Assembly: GCF_000526935.1 (NCBI RefSeq)
Contig: NZ_JAHA01000020.1
Span: forward strand, 1-32,739
Reading direction: 5' to 3'
From: Butyrivibrio sp. FCS014
GTDB taxonomy: Bacteria; Bacillota; Clostridia; Lachnospirales; Lachnospiraceae
Length of the DNA: 32,739 bases
The translations under genes and the position numbers were made by a program. Positions 19,181-27,156 of this stretch are shown here, one piece after another (the stretch's first letter is position 1; the number at the start of each line of letters is the position of its first letter). The notes below the pieces were generated by a model that worked only from the letters and a program-made list of their open reading frames with translations, had not been told where the DNA came from and searched no databases.

Positions 19181-20011
19181 ATGCAGAGCGCAAAGCTTCA
19201 TTTCAGCCAATCTGAAAACAACTATCAGATAAAAGAAGCATATAAGACCCTTAGAAGTAACGTGGAATTCAGCGGACAGAATGTGAGGGTCATCTCGGTT
19301 ACCAGCTGTACCCCGGGAGAAGGCAAGACTACCGTTGCCATGGCTCTGGCCAGGGCTTTTGCCGAAGCTGGGAAAAAGACTGTTCTGGTGGACGCGGATA
19401 TGCGTAAGTCGGTACTTGTGGGAAGATACAGGACCGGCTCAGTCAGGCTCGGTCTTACCCATTGCCTTGTTGGAAGAGAGAGGCTCTCCAGTGTCATCTG
19501 CGAGACCGATACTCCCAACCTTTACGTTGTTTTTGCGGGACCTGTGCCGCCCAATCCCAGTGAGCTTTTGGGAGGCAGGATATTCGGCAAGGCTCTTGAG
19601 AATATGAAACAGGTATTTGACTATGTGATCATAGATACGCCGCCTCTTGGAAGTGTTATCGATGCGGCTGTTGTGGCCAAGCAGTGCGACGGCACCATTA
19701 TGGTCATTGAGAGCAATGCCATCAGCTTCAGGTTTGCCCAGAGGGTCAAGGATCAGCTGGACAAGGCGGGAGCCAAGATGCTGGGAGTTGTCCTCAATAA
19801 GGTGGACATCTCCGGAAAGGGCTATTATGGCCACTACGGCAGTTACTACGGCAAGTATTACGGGAAATACTATGGCAAATATTACGGTAAATACGGGGAG
19901 GACAATGCCGAAACTCCCTCCAGGCCCAAAACTCCGGAGCCGGGAACGGAACCTGACGATGACGACCTGGATGAGCTTAATTATCTTGCCGGAGTTACCA
20001 GAAAAGACTGA
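19181..20011 (+). CDS. CpsD/CapB-family bacterial tyrosine kinase
   Basis: A 276-residue cytoplasmic BY-kinase controlling polysaccharide polymerisation and export. It has Walker A (CTPGEGKTTVA), Walker A' (VLVDADMRKS) and Walker B (VIIDTPPLG). The EAYKTLRSNVEF helix that contacts neighbouring subunits is present. After the kinase domain, residues 214-240 are a Tyr-rich cluster built from YYGK repeats, which should be the autophosphorylation tail; an acidic PEPGTEPDDDDLDEL segment follows. The Tyr cluster sits before the end rather than at it, which is less common. It starts 13 bases after the Wzz-like gene. Confidence 0.93.
   Translation: MQSAKLHFSQSENNYQIKEAYKTLRSNVEFSGQNVRVISVTSCTPGEGKTTVAMALARAFAEAGKKTVLVDADMRKSVLVGRYRTGSVRLGLTHCLVGRERLSSVICETDTPNLYVVFAGPVPPNPSELLGGRIFGKALENMKQVFDYVIIDTPPLGSVIDAAVVAKQCDGTIMVIESNAISFRFAQRVKDQLDKAGAKMLGVVLNKVDISGKGYYGHYGSYYGKYYGKYYGKYYGKYGEDNAETPSRPKTPEPGTEPDDDDLDELNYLAGVTRKD
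19820..19897 (+). repeat. Tyr-Tyr-Gly-Lys coding repeats in the kinase tail
   Basis: About four tandem 12-base units (variants of TATTACGGCAAA) encode YYGK copies after a degenerate GYYGHYGS lead-in. Synonymous differences between units suggest selection for the peptide. Confidence 0.8.
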
Positions 20012-20028
20012 GTATTGGAGAGAAAAAA

Positions 20029-20475
20029 GTGAGAGGAAATCTTCTGGGGATATTTTTTACCATACTGAGCGGCGTTCTCGTTGTCCTGATCGTGCTGGCT
20101 TACGGCAGGAGCGACAGGATAGCACCGGAATTCAGATTCTCAGCCCTTGAGCTGGTGTATGATTCACAGACCACGGACAGGCAGCTTAAGGAAGGCATTA
20201 ACGCATATGATGCCAAGGACGGGGATCTTACCGGCCGCATTGTTGTGGAAAAGGTTGTTCTTAACAGAGATGCAGGCACGGCAGTCGTTTACTACGCAGT
20301 ATCGGATCTTAGCGGGAACGTGACAAAGGAATCCAGAGTATTTCCCGCTGATATCGAGGATCTTGAAAGTGACGGGGAAGTAGTCGAAGAAGAGGAAGAG
20401 CAGCTTCTTTTCCCTGAAATGAATTTGGAAAGTACGCAGGAAGATGCGGCCTCAGAGGCAAGCAGCGACTTGTAG
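20029..20475 (+). CDS. Membrane-anchored Ig-like (DUF5011-type) protein
   Basis: A 148-residue protein starting at GTG (20029) behind TTGGAGAG. Residues about 5-24 (LLGIFFTILSGVLVVLIVLA) form a single N-terminal membrane anchor. The extracellular part contains NAYDAKDGDLTGRI and VVYYAVSDLSGNVTKES, the pattern of bacterial Ig-like domains of the DUF5011/cadherin-like kind, followed by a highly acidic tail. It lies between the kinase and the LCP gene and is clearly part of the operon. A structural or adaptor role at the cell surface is inferred from the fold; no enzyme motif is present. Confidence 0.75.
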   Translation: MRGNLLGIFFTILSGVLVVLIVLAYGRSDRIAPEFRFSALELVYDSQTTDRQLKEGINAYDAKDGDLTGRIVVEKVVLNRDAGTAVVYYAVSDLSGNVTKESRVFPADIEDLESDGEVVEEEEEQLLFPEMNLESTQEDAASEASSDL

Positions 20476-20486
20476 GAGCTTAATAT

Positions 20487-21551
20487 ATGAGCAGAAAAGG
20501 CAGAGTTTTTCTCATCATATGGGCGAGCTTTATGACACTTATAGCACTGGGACTGGTTGGATTTGAGGCCTTCAGGCTTATTGGAAAGTCAAGCCTATCC
20601 ACCAAATCAGCTACCACTGCGCCCATGATGGCTCAAAGTGAATATTATGCCGCAAGTACGGAGAGTTCGGAATCCGGCTGGGAGTCGGACTGGGTCAGAT
20701 ATGACGGCAAGGTCTACGACTATAACGAGGACATCACTACCTTTCTTGTCATGGGAATAGATAAGGATGATGAGACGGTCAAGAAGATGGAGGAAGGAAC
20801 CAAGGGTGGTCAGGCGGACTCTCTTTTCCTTCTGGTGCTCAATCCAAGAAACCGGTCCATAAAGATTGTTGGTATAAACAGAAACTCCATGACGGATGTG
20901 GATATCTACGATGAGTACGGAAGATACCAGAATACTGTTGTTGCGCAGATCGCCACACAGCACGGCTTCGGAAACGGAATGGAGGAGAGCTGCAACTATC
21001 AGGTTAAGGCTGTTTCCAATATGTTCTATCAGCTTCCCATCCATGGTTATGCAGCCATCAACATGAGCGCTATCCCCATCATCAACGATGAGGTTGGCGG
21101 AGTTGATGTCACTGTCCTTGAGGACCTTACAAAATGGGATAAAAAGCTGGTGAAGGGAACCCGGGTTCATCTCGAGGGCGAGACGGCTTATGCCTACTTA
21201 AGAGCCAGGGATATGAGCAAATTTGCATCCAGTGATGAAAGGCTCGAGAGACAGAAGCAGTATATCACCGGATTTATCGAAGCTGCCAGAAAGACCGCAG
21301 CGGAAAATCCCAATGCTGCAGTTGAGCTGTTCAGCGCCATCAGCAGTAAGACCGTGACAAATATTACCGCGGACGAGATCAGTTATCTTGCTCCGGATAT
21401 TACAGGGTATTCTTTTGATTCTTCAAGCCTTCATATGATAGAGGGTGAAACCCGCAAGAATGGTGAGTTTGAAGAGTTTTATGTGGATGAGGAGGACCTG
21501 TACAGGACAATAATCGAAGTTTTTTATGAAGAAATTGACAATGTGGGCTAA
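20487..21551 (+). CDS. LytR-CpsA-Psr (LCP) family protein
   Basis: A 354-residue membrane-anchored protein. One N-terminal helix (about residues 8-30) precedes a Ser/Thr-rich linker and an extracellular LCP domain from about residue 85. Family motifs are visible: TTFLVMGIDKD, GGQADSLFLLVLN, IVGINRNSMTDV, VGGVDVTV and AYAYLRARDM...ERQKQYI, with the Arg and Asp residues that bind the polyprenyl-phosphate substrate. LCP enzymes attach glycopolymers to peptidoglycan from lipid carriers, so this one could anchor the polymer controlled by this operon. Its AGGAG ribosome binding site overlaps the stop of the previous gene. The next gene appears to start inside its 3' end. Confidence 0.92.
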   Translation: MSRKGRVFLIIWASFMTLIALGLVGFEAFRLIGKSSLSTKSATTAPMMAQSEYYAASTESSESGWESDWVRYDGKVYDYNEDITTFLVMGIDKDDETVKKMEEGTKGGQADSLFLLVLNPRNRSIKIVGINRNSMTDVDIYDEYGRYQNTVVAQIATQHGFGNGMEESCNYQVKAVSNMFYQLPIHGYAAINMSAIPIINDEVGGVDVTVLEDLTKWDKKLVKGTRVHLEGETAYAYLRARDMSKFASSDERLERQKQYITGFIEAARKTAAENPNAAVELFSAISSKTVTNITADEISYLAPDITGYSFDSSSLHMIEGETRKNGEFEEFYVDEEDLYRTIIEVFYEEIDNVG

Positions 21552-22347
21552 AGAAATGGGAAAAACATGTCGATATAAAAACGTAAGCATGAATACCCTT
21601 AAATTCGGACTCGCTGTTTTTCTTATCTTTACGGTTCTTACGGGCTGCGGTAAAGCGGCCGGAAAAGAGGCTTCGGCAGTTGCCGAGGGCGCCAGAGACG
21701 AGAGTGCGACCGATTCTCATGTGGACTTTGAAAAACTGAAAGAGGCTAACAGCGATATATTCGCATGGCTGTATCTGCCGGATACGGAGATCGATTATCC
21801 TGTGGTACAAAATTCGGAGGGTGATGACTCTTTTTACCTGACCCATAATGTGTACCGGCAGGAGGATCCCAAAGGGGCAATACATATTGAGGCCGCCAAT
21901 CTGAAGGATATGTGCGATTTCAACGAAGTTCTTCTGGGAAGCGCTCCGGAGGACGGGACCATGTTCGCGGGGCTTAATAAGTTCCTGGACAGAGCCTATT
22001 TTGAGGACCACAAATACATTTATGTTTACACCGAAGGGAATGCCCTTATTTACTATGTTTTCGCTGCTTACAGCAGAGAGGACAAAAAGCTTTTGCAGCA
22101 GTACGATTTTTCCTACGCCAAGGGATGCCGGGAGTTTTTGGATGAGATCTTCTCTTCCAAGACCATGAACAGAAACATCAGAAGCGGCTGGGAAAGAGCT
22201 GTGGAAGTGGAGAACTTCCTCATAACACTGTCCACTCGGAATAACGATGATCCCTCCAAACAGACTGTGGTTATCGGATGTCTTGTGGGAGATGTTCGCG
22301 GGGAGATTGACAGGTACATTGATTATTCAGACCCGGAAGACGAATAA
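21526..22347 (+). CDS. Sortase-B-fold lipoprotein lacking catalytic His and Cys (pseudosortase)
   Basis: A 273-residue lipoprotein: a hydrophobic signal ends in the lipobox LTGC (Cys41). The remainder follows the class B sortase layout: SDIFAWLYLPDTEIDYPVVQ, then SFYLTHNVYRQEDPKGAIHI, DGTMFAGLNKFLDRAYFEDH, and LITLSTRNNDDPSKQTVVIG. In active enzymes the third block is preceded by YGHN and the last reads LSTC. Here the His position is Ser139 (LGSAPEDGTMF) and the Cys position is Arg238 (codon CGG), and the conserved Arg of the final strand is not evident. Everything else is well kept, so this seems a fold retained without transpeptidase chemistry. The start is uncertain: ATGs at 21526, 21541, 21556 and 21589 are possible and none has a strong ribosome binding site. 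The reading overlaps the LCP gene. Confidence 0.8.
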   Translation: MKKLTMWAKEMGKTCRYKNVSMNTLKFGLAVFLIFTVLTGCGKAAGKEASAVAEGARDESATDSHVDFEKLKEANSDIFAWLYLPDTEIDYPVVQNSEGDDSFYLTHNVYRQEDPKGAIHIEAANLKDMCDFNEVLLGSAPEDGTMFAGLNKFLDRAYFEDHKYIYVYTEGNALIYYVFAAYSREDKKLLQQYDFSYAKGCREFLDEIFSSKTMNRNIRSGWERAVEVENFLITLSTRNNDDPSKQTVVIGCLVGDVRGEIDRYIDYSDPEDE

Positions 22348-22380
22348 TTACAAATAATAAAGAGTATGGAGGCGCAAAAA

Positions 22381-23040
22381 ATGAAAAAGATTCTAGCTCT
22401 GGTACTTGCATCTGTAATCATGGTTTCAACATCTATAAGCGCATATGCCGCTGAACAGGAACTGGAGGGCTCACGCAGTGTTACTGCCGAGGACATCGAG
22501 AAGCTCCAGAATGAGATCGATCAGCTCACCGGAGAGATCAAGAACCTCACCAAGGCTGTTCAGGCAGCCATGAACAAAGGCGGCGGTGGCGGCGGACGCG
22601 GAACGGGAACGCCTTCTCCTTCAGAGCCCAGAAGCGCCATACTTAAGAGAAATAATGCTGTAGCATACTACGGAAATACAGTTGCCCAGGGCGGACACGT
22701 TGAGATCAACGGAAACAAGAGCAATGTGACCTTTGTTCTTACCGTACCCAACAGCGGTATAATTTCATCGGCAAACCAGCTGGCAGGAAGCCTTGGCGGT
22801 GTGCTTATCAACTGTGTGCAGACAAGTTCTCCCGGTGTTGCATTCACATCAGCAAAGTGCAACTTCTATTGCAGCGGCGTTGTAGCCGGAGATAACATTG
22901 CGGTTTATCAGCAGCAGAAGAAGGGCTGGGTACAGCTTCCGGTAGCTGAGATCCGTAAGGACCACGTAGTGGTTAACATGACAGGACACGGACCTGTAGC
23001 ATTTATCAGAGTACCTGCTCTTGCTACAGTGACAAATTAA
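22381..23040 (+). CDS. Secreted protein with coiled coil, Gly-rich linker and C-terminal beta domain
   Basis: A 219-residue secreted protein I do not recognise. A signal peptide (KKILALVLASVIMVSTSISAYA) is cleaved near Ala-Glu. Residues about 35-65 form a charged heptad-like helix (EKLQNEIDQLTGEIKNLTKA), followed by a Gly/Pro/Ser-rich linker (NKGGGGGGRGTGTPSPSEP). A 130-residue domain rich in Val, Gly and Asn then contains two Cys in SAKCNFYCSG. The ATG at 22381 is chosen because GGAGG sits eight bases upstream; the ATG at 22366 would overlap that site. As the last gene of the operon, immediately after the sortase-like lipoprotein, it may be its partner, but that is inference. Confidence 0.75.
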   Translation: MKKILALVLASVIMVSTSISAYAAEQELEGSRSVTAEDIEKLQNEIDQLTGEIKNLTKAVQAAMNKGGGGGGRGTGTPSPSEPRSAILKRNNAVAYYGNTVAQGGHVEINGNKSNVTFVLTVPNSGIISSANQLAGSLGGVLINCVQTSSPGVAFTSAKCNFYCSGVVAGDNIAVYQQQKKGWVQLPVAEIRKDHVVVNMTGHGPVAFIRVPALATVTN

Positions 23041-23069
23041 CAAATTGACAATATAGCCTTTAGGCCTTT

Positions 23070-23097
23070 AAGGCGCCCGTCTTGGGCGCCTTTTGTT
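23070..23097 (+). terminator. Terminator of exopolysaccharide-control operon
   Basis: AAGGCGCCC (23070-23078), loop GTCTT, GGGCGCCTT (23084-23092), then TTGTTTT. It starts 30 bases after the last stop codon. Confidence 0.93.
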
Positions 23098-23219
23098 TTG
23101 CCGGTAAATCTAAATATTTACGAAAATTAAGCCATAAAAAAGCCATTTTTCGCTAGGGTGCGTTATAATTAATGGACAGATTGCTGGAACCGCAGAATGA
23201 TTTAATTAAGGATGATGCG

Positions 23220-24948
23220 ATGACTTTTGATGGCAATACAAGACTTGATATTGGCGCGAAATACGAGAAGGACTTCAGGCGGACGGTCCTCATTGTAGAT
23301 GATGAGCCCGTTAATCTGCGTATCCTTGGCAATATCCTCAAGGAAGAATATGATATAGTTTTCGCTCAGGGCGGAGCGGAGGCATTGACCATAATAAAGG
23401 AGCAGAAGGATTTCCTGTCTTTGGTGCTCCTGGATCTTTATATGCATGACGGAAACGGGTATTTCGTTCTCGACGGCATGAGGGATGACGACTCCCTTAA
23501 GAATATCCCCGTCATCGTGATCACCGCTGCGAAGACCGAGGAGGTAGAGAGCCTTCGAAGAGGCGCAGTGGATTTTCTTGGGAAACCCTACGATTCTCCC
23601 GAGGTCATAAAAGCCAGGGTAAAAAGAGCCATCGAACTTTCCATAGACAGAAATATTATCGTGGAGACCGGTGTTGACTCCCTTACGGGGCTTATGACCA
23701 AGGAGTTCTTTTTCCAGTATGCAAGAGAGTACGACAAGTTCCATCCCGATCAGCAGGTGGACGCAGTTGTCCTTAATTTCTGCAAGTTTCATCTTGTAAA
23801 CGAGCTCTACGGACGGACAATGGGTGATAACCTCATTAGGGTGATTGCCATGACCGCAAGGGAAGTTGCCAGATCCTGCGGAGGCGTTGCCTGTCGATAC
23901 AATGCTGACTGTTTTTACATGTATATTGAGCATCAGGAGGATTACAGCCTCCTTAAAGACATGCTTGTACAGAGAATATCGGATATTTTATCGCCCCTGG
24001 ATGCCAGGATAAGGATCGGTGTGTATCCGGATCTTTTACCGCTCGGCAAATCTTGAGCAGCGCTTTGACAGGGCTACTGCTGCGAGCAATACCATTTCCA
24101 AGAATATCCATTCACCTCATATCGCAGTTTATGACAATCAGATGCATGAAAAAGAGCTGTATGAGGCCAGGCTTCTCGGAGATATGGACAAGGCGCTTGA
24201 GGAGCACCAGTTCATGGTGGTCTTCCAGCCAAAGTACGATATAACCACAGACACACCAAGGCTCTGCAGCGCAGAGGTTCTTATCAGGTGGAAGCATCCC
24301 GAGTTCGGATTTGTAAGACCGGATTCTTTCATGCCGCTGTTTGAGGAGAACGGACGTATAAAGGAGCTGGACAGATATGTGTGGCGCGAGGCGGCAAAAC
24401 AGCTTAAGCGCTGGAAGGATCTGTACGGTACGGCAGTGCCCATTTCGGTAAATGTCTCAAGGGTGGATATCTATGACCCGGACCTTGTGGATTATCTTAA
24501 ACAGATCATTGCCGAAAACAACATCAGCGCAAGTGAACTGCATCTTGAGATAACAGAGACGGCTTATACCGACAGCGTGACCCAGATAAAGGGCGTTGTT
24601 GAGGGGCTTAGAAACGAAGGCTTTATGGTGGAGATGGACGATTTCGGAAAAGGGTACTCCTCACTGAATATGCTCACCTCCCTGCCCATTGATGCGCTGA
24701 AGCTTGACATGGCTTTTATCACTGATATTGCCGAGAACAACAAGGAAATGAGCATGGTGGAGTTTGTTCTGGAAATTGCCAGATTCCTGGGGGTTCCGGT
24801 TATTGCCGAAGGAGTTGAGTCAGCCAGTCAGTATCTTCTCCTTAAAAAGGCAGGGTGCGATATCATTCAGGGCTATTATTTTTCCAAGCCGGTTTCTGCT
24901 ACGGAGTTCGGACATCTTATAGAGAAGAGCAGAATGGCAGCTAGGTGA
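23220..24948 (+). CDS. Response regulator with degenerate GGDEF and EAL domains (one frameshift as read)
   Basis: A c-di-GMP response regulator. The receiver domain (about residues 20-140) has LIVDDEP, the phospho-acceptor Asp in LVLLDLYMHDG, and the FLGKPY Lys. A GGDEF-fold domain follows, but its signature is CRYNADCFYMY instead of RYGGDEF, so it should not make c-di-GMP. The EAL domain has SAEVLIRW (EVL variant), SVNVSR, EITET, MDDFGKGYSS, LKLD and AEGVES, and looks like an active phosphodiesterase. The frame breaks between about 24030 and 24050 and continues from SANLEQRFDRA. I chose the ATG at 23220, behind AAGGA; the ATG at 23172 sits two bases from a TATAAT box (23165-23170) that is probably its promoter. 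An HPt gene follows. Confidence 0.88.
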
Positions 24949-24959
24949 AAGGAGACAGC

Positions 24960-25292
24960 ATGACTTTAGACTCTCTTAGATCATACGGCGCGGACGTTGA
25001 TGACGGATTGCAAAGATGCATGGGTATGGAGGATTTTTATCTGGAGATGATAGAGCTTGGGCTGGCCGACGATCGCTTTGAGAACCTGGGCCAGGTCCTT
25101 AAGGACAATAACATGGACGAAGCCTTCGAAATGGCCCATGCCCTGAAGGGAGTCATCGGAAATCTTGCACTCACGCCTCTTTATGATACACTATGTGAGG
25201 TGACAGAGCATCTTCGCAAGAAGGATGCCATGGACTATACACAGGCTTACGCAAAGCTCATGGAGCAGCGGCAGCAGATAATAAATCTTTGA
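24960..25292 (+). CDS. HPt (histidine phosphotransfer) domain protein
   Basis: A 110-residue stand-alone phosphotransfer protein. The four-helix-bundle signature AHALKGVIGNL contains the phospho-accepting His60, and the remaining sequence is helical. It starts 11 bases after the EAL response regulator with AAAGGAG five bases before the ATG, so it is almost certainly in the same operon and likely passes phosphate to or from that receiver. No histidine kinase is in the window, so the donor must be encoded elsewhere. Confidence 0.9.
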   Translation: MTLDSLRSYGADVDDGLQRCMGMEDFYLEMIELGLADDRFENLGQVLKDNNMDEAFEMAHALKGVIGNLALTPLYDTLCEVTEHLRKKDAMDYTQAYAKLMEQRQQIINL

Positions 25293-25313
25293 TCGAGGCA
25301 AAAGAGACTCAAC

Positions 25314-26591
25314 ATGGAAGAAAACATCTTTGAACATCTTAAGGAACAGCTGTCTGATATGGATATCAAAGGCAGGATAAGAGTACTGGTCAGGTGGCTC
25401 ATATTGGGATCCATCACCGGAATGGTGGTGGGAGCAATCGGAGCTGCCTTTTCTCTTTCCATAGGCTGGGCGACCAGATTCAGAACCGAACATGATTACA
25501 TAATACTTGGGCTTCCCTTGGCAGGTCTTTTGATAGTATTCCTGTACAGGCTGTGCAAGGACTACGAGGACAAGGGCACGAATCTTGTCATTAAGTCTAT
25601 CCAGGAAGGGGATAATCTTCCCTGGTTTAAGGCTCCCCTTATTTTTATCTCTACCACTCTGACCCATCTTTTCGGCGGATCCACGGGACGTGAGAGCGCG
25701 GCACTACAGATGGGCGGCAGTATCGGATATAATTTAGGCAAGCTCTTTAAGCTGAAGGAAGGAAATGTAAAGATCATCACCATGTGCGGCATGAGCGCCG
25801 CTTTCTCGGCACTTTTCGGAACTCCCATGACAGCCGCATTTATGGCTATGGAAATTGAGAATGTGGGAGTAATGTACTATTCAGCCCTTGTGCCCTGTGT
25901 TATATCGGCTCTTATAGCCCAGGGAGTAAGTTCTTTCTTCGGAGCTGCGGGAGAGACCTTCGCAGTGAACGTTGTCCCTGAATTTACCCTTTATCAGGCG
26001 TTTTTTACGGGGCTTTTGGGAATCCTATGCGCAATCTTAAGCGTTATATTCTGCAGCGTCTTAAAAGTGACAGGAAAGGCCTACAGAAAGTTCTTTGCCA
26101 ATCCGTACCTTCGTATATTTGTGGGCGGATGCATCGTTGCGGGACTGACGTTTTTGTCGGGGACAAGATATTACAACGGTGCCGGCATGAACGTTATCGA
26201 GATGGCCATAAGGGGGGAGGCGCCTTATTACGCCTTCCTTCTTAAGATAGTCTTTACTGCGCTGACCCTTGGCGCGGGATATAAGGGCGGTGAGATCGTT
26301 CCGGCTCTGTATATCGGTGCCACTTTCGGGTGCCTCTATTCTCAGATCGGAGGCTTCGATCCGGCTCTTTGTGCCGCAATCGGAATGGGAGCTCTTTTCT
26401 GCGGAGTTACCAACTGCCCGATATCATCGCTGTTCATATGCTTTGAGCTCTTTGGATTTAAGGGAATGCCCTATTACCTTCTGGCAATCGCCTTAAGTTA
26501 CACCTTCTCGGGATATACGGGGCTCTACAGCAGCCAGAAGATCATGTATTCCAAGTTCCATAACAAATACGTAAACAGAGAGACCAGATAA
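25314..26591 (+). CDS. CLC-family anion transporter, resembling the fluoride/proton antiporter clade
   Basis: A 425-residue polytopic membrane protein of the CLC family. The gating-glutamate motif is GGSTGRESAALQMGG with Glu127, where chloride-type CLCs have GREGP. The third anion-site motif reads YKGGEIVPALYIGATFG, where chloride types have GGxFxP. My recollection is that KGGE-type motifs and loss of the usual Ser/Tyr chloride ligands are features of the CLC-F branch, which expels fluoride in exchange for protons; I regard that as likely, not certain. No fluoride riboswitch fits in the 21-base gap upstream. It follows the HPt gene closely and may be read from the same transcript. A strong terminator follows. 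Confidence 0.85.
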   Translation: MEENIFEHLKEQLSDMDIKGRIRVLVRWLILGSITGMVVGAIGAAFSLSIGWATRFRTEHDYIILGLPLAGLLIVFLYRLCKDYEDKGTNLVIKSIQEGDNLPWFKAPLIFISTTLTHLFGGSTGRESAALQMGGSIGYNLGKLFKLKEGNVKIITMCGMSAAFSALFGTPMTAAFMAMEIENVGVMYYSALVPCVISALIAQGVSSFFGAAGETFAVNVVPEFTLYQAFFTGLLGILCAILSVIFCSVLKVTGKAYRKFFANPYLRIFVGGCIVAGLTFLSGTRYYNGAGMNVIEMAIRGEAPYYAFLLKIVFTALTLGAGYKGGEIVPALYIGATFGCLYSQIGGFDPALCAAIGMGALFCGVTNCPISSLFICFELFGFKGMPYYLLAIALSYTFSGYTGLYSSQKIMYSKFHNKYVNRETR

Positions 26592-26611
26592 AAAGAAAAA
26601 AGCAAAAAATA

Positions 26612-26645
26612 AAAGTCGCCTTTCCCGCGAAGGAAAGACGACTTT
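26612..26645. terminator. Bidirectional rho-independent terminator
   Basis: AAAGTCG-CTTTCC pairs with GGAAAG-CGACTTT with one C/A mismatch and is flanked by A-rich and T-rich runs. It serves the CLC gene and the convergent minus-strand gene. Confidence 0.9.
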
Positions 26646-26656
26646 ATTTGTTGTTA

Positions 26657-26929
26657 TTACAGGTTTTCTATGGCCCGGAATTCATCAAACTGCGGATCGG
26701 AAACAAGGTCGGTTATCAGGTTGAGCGGTGTCAGCCCGATGGCCTCATGATGGATCTGCTGTTTAATGACCATTTTCTCATAGCTTGAGAGCTCCCTGAA
26801 CTCAGGGTGCTTCTCCTCGTACTTATCGTTAAGCTGGTCAAAAAGATTATACTCCGGATCTCCCCACGCAAATACTTCGGCTGTCTTCAAGTTTGGTTTG
26901 AAGGGAGAATATTGCAGCTGGTTAGACAT
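26657..26929 (-). CDS. Small uncharacterised soluble protein
   Basis: A 90-residue protein with no signal, membrane helix or Cys. The sequence is mostly polar and helical, with a DPEYNLFDQLNDKYEEKHPE segment and an ELSSYEKMVIKQQIHHEAIG helix. I do not recognise a family. It is supported as a gene by a good minus-strand ribosome binding site (AAAGGAG nine bases from the ATG), isolation between a terminator and a divergent intergenic region, and absence of a competing frame. The 227-base gap to the next plus-strand gene is AT-rich and holds promoter-like sequence but no RNA gene that I can see. Confidence 0.65.
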   Translation of the reverse strand: MSNQLQYSPFKPNLKTAEVFAWGDPEYNLFDQLNDKYEEKHPEFRELSSYEKMVIKQQIHHEAIGLTPLNLITDLVSDPQFDEFRAIENL

Positions 26930-27073
26930 AATCAGGTGCTCCTTTCTCTGCTACAAAAGTTACTGAATTTCCGAAGGCTTAAGTAATAACCCCTCTTAAA
27001 TATAATATCATAAAATTTAACAAAATTTTATGATATTACATAATCTTTTTAGATATTATTCCCAAGCGCATAA

Positions 27074-27103
27074 TTGAACCTGAGGACGGTGGGAAGGTAT
27101 GAT
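27074..27103 (+). promoter_or_regulatory. Promoter for small gene at 27157
   Basis: TTGAAC (27074-27079), an 18-base spacer and TATGAT (27098-27103), about 54 bases before the start codon. Confidence 0.55.
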
Positions 27104-27156
27104 TATCTGTGCAGGGAAAACTATGTTAACCTTTCTTGCGATAAGAGGGAAAAAAT

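Noticed and set aside
19820..19897. Possible CRISPR-like or minisatellite array
   Set aside because: Units are 12 bases with no spacers, and they encode YYGK in frame within the tyrosine kinase.
21526..22347. Annotation as an active class B sortase
   Set aside because: The His and Cys positions are Ser and Arg, so transpeptidation by the known mechanism is not expected.
24945..24960. GTG at 24945 as start of the HPt gene
   Set aside because: It precedes the AAAGGAG ribosome binding site; the ATG at 24960 is correctly spaced.
25293..25313. Fluoride riboswitch before the CLC gene
   Set aside because: The gap is only 21 bases and lies directly after the HPt stop codon.
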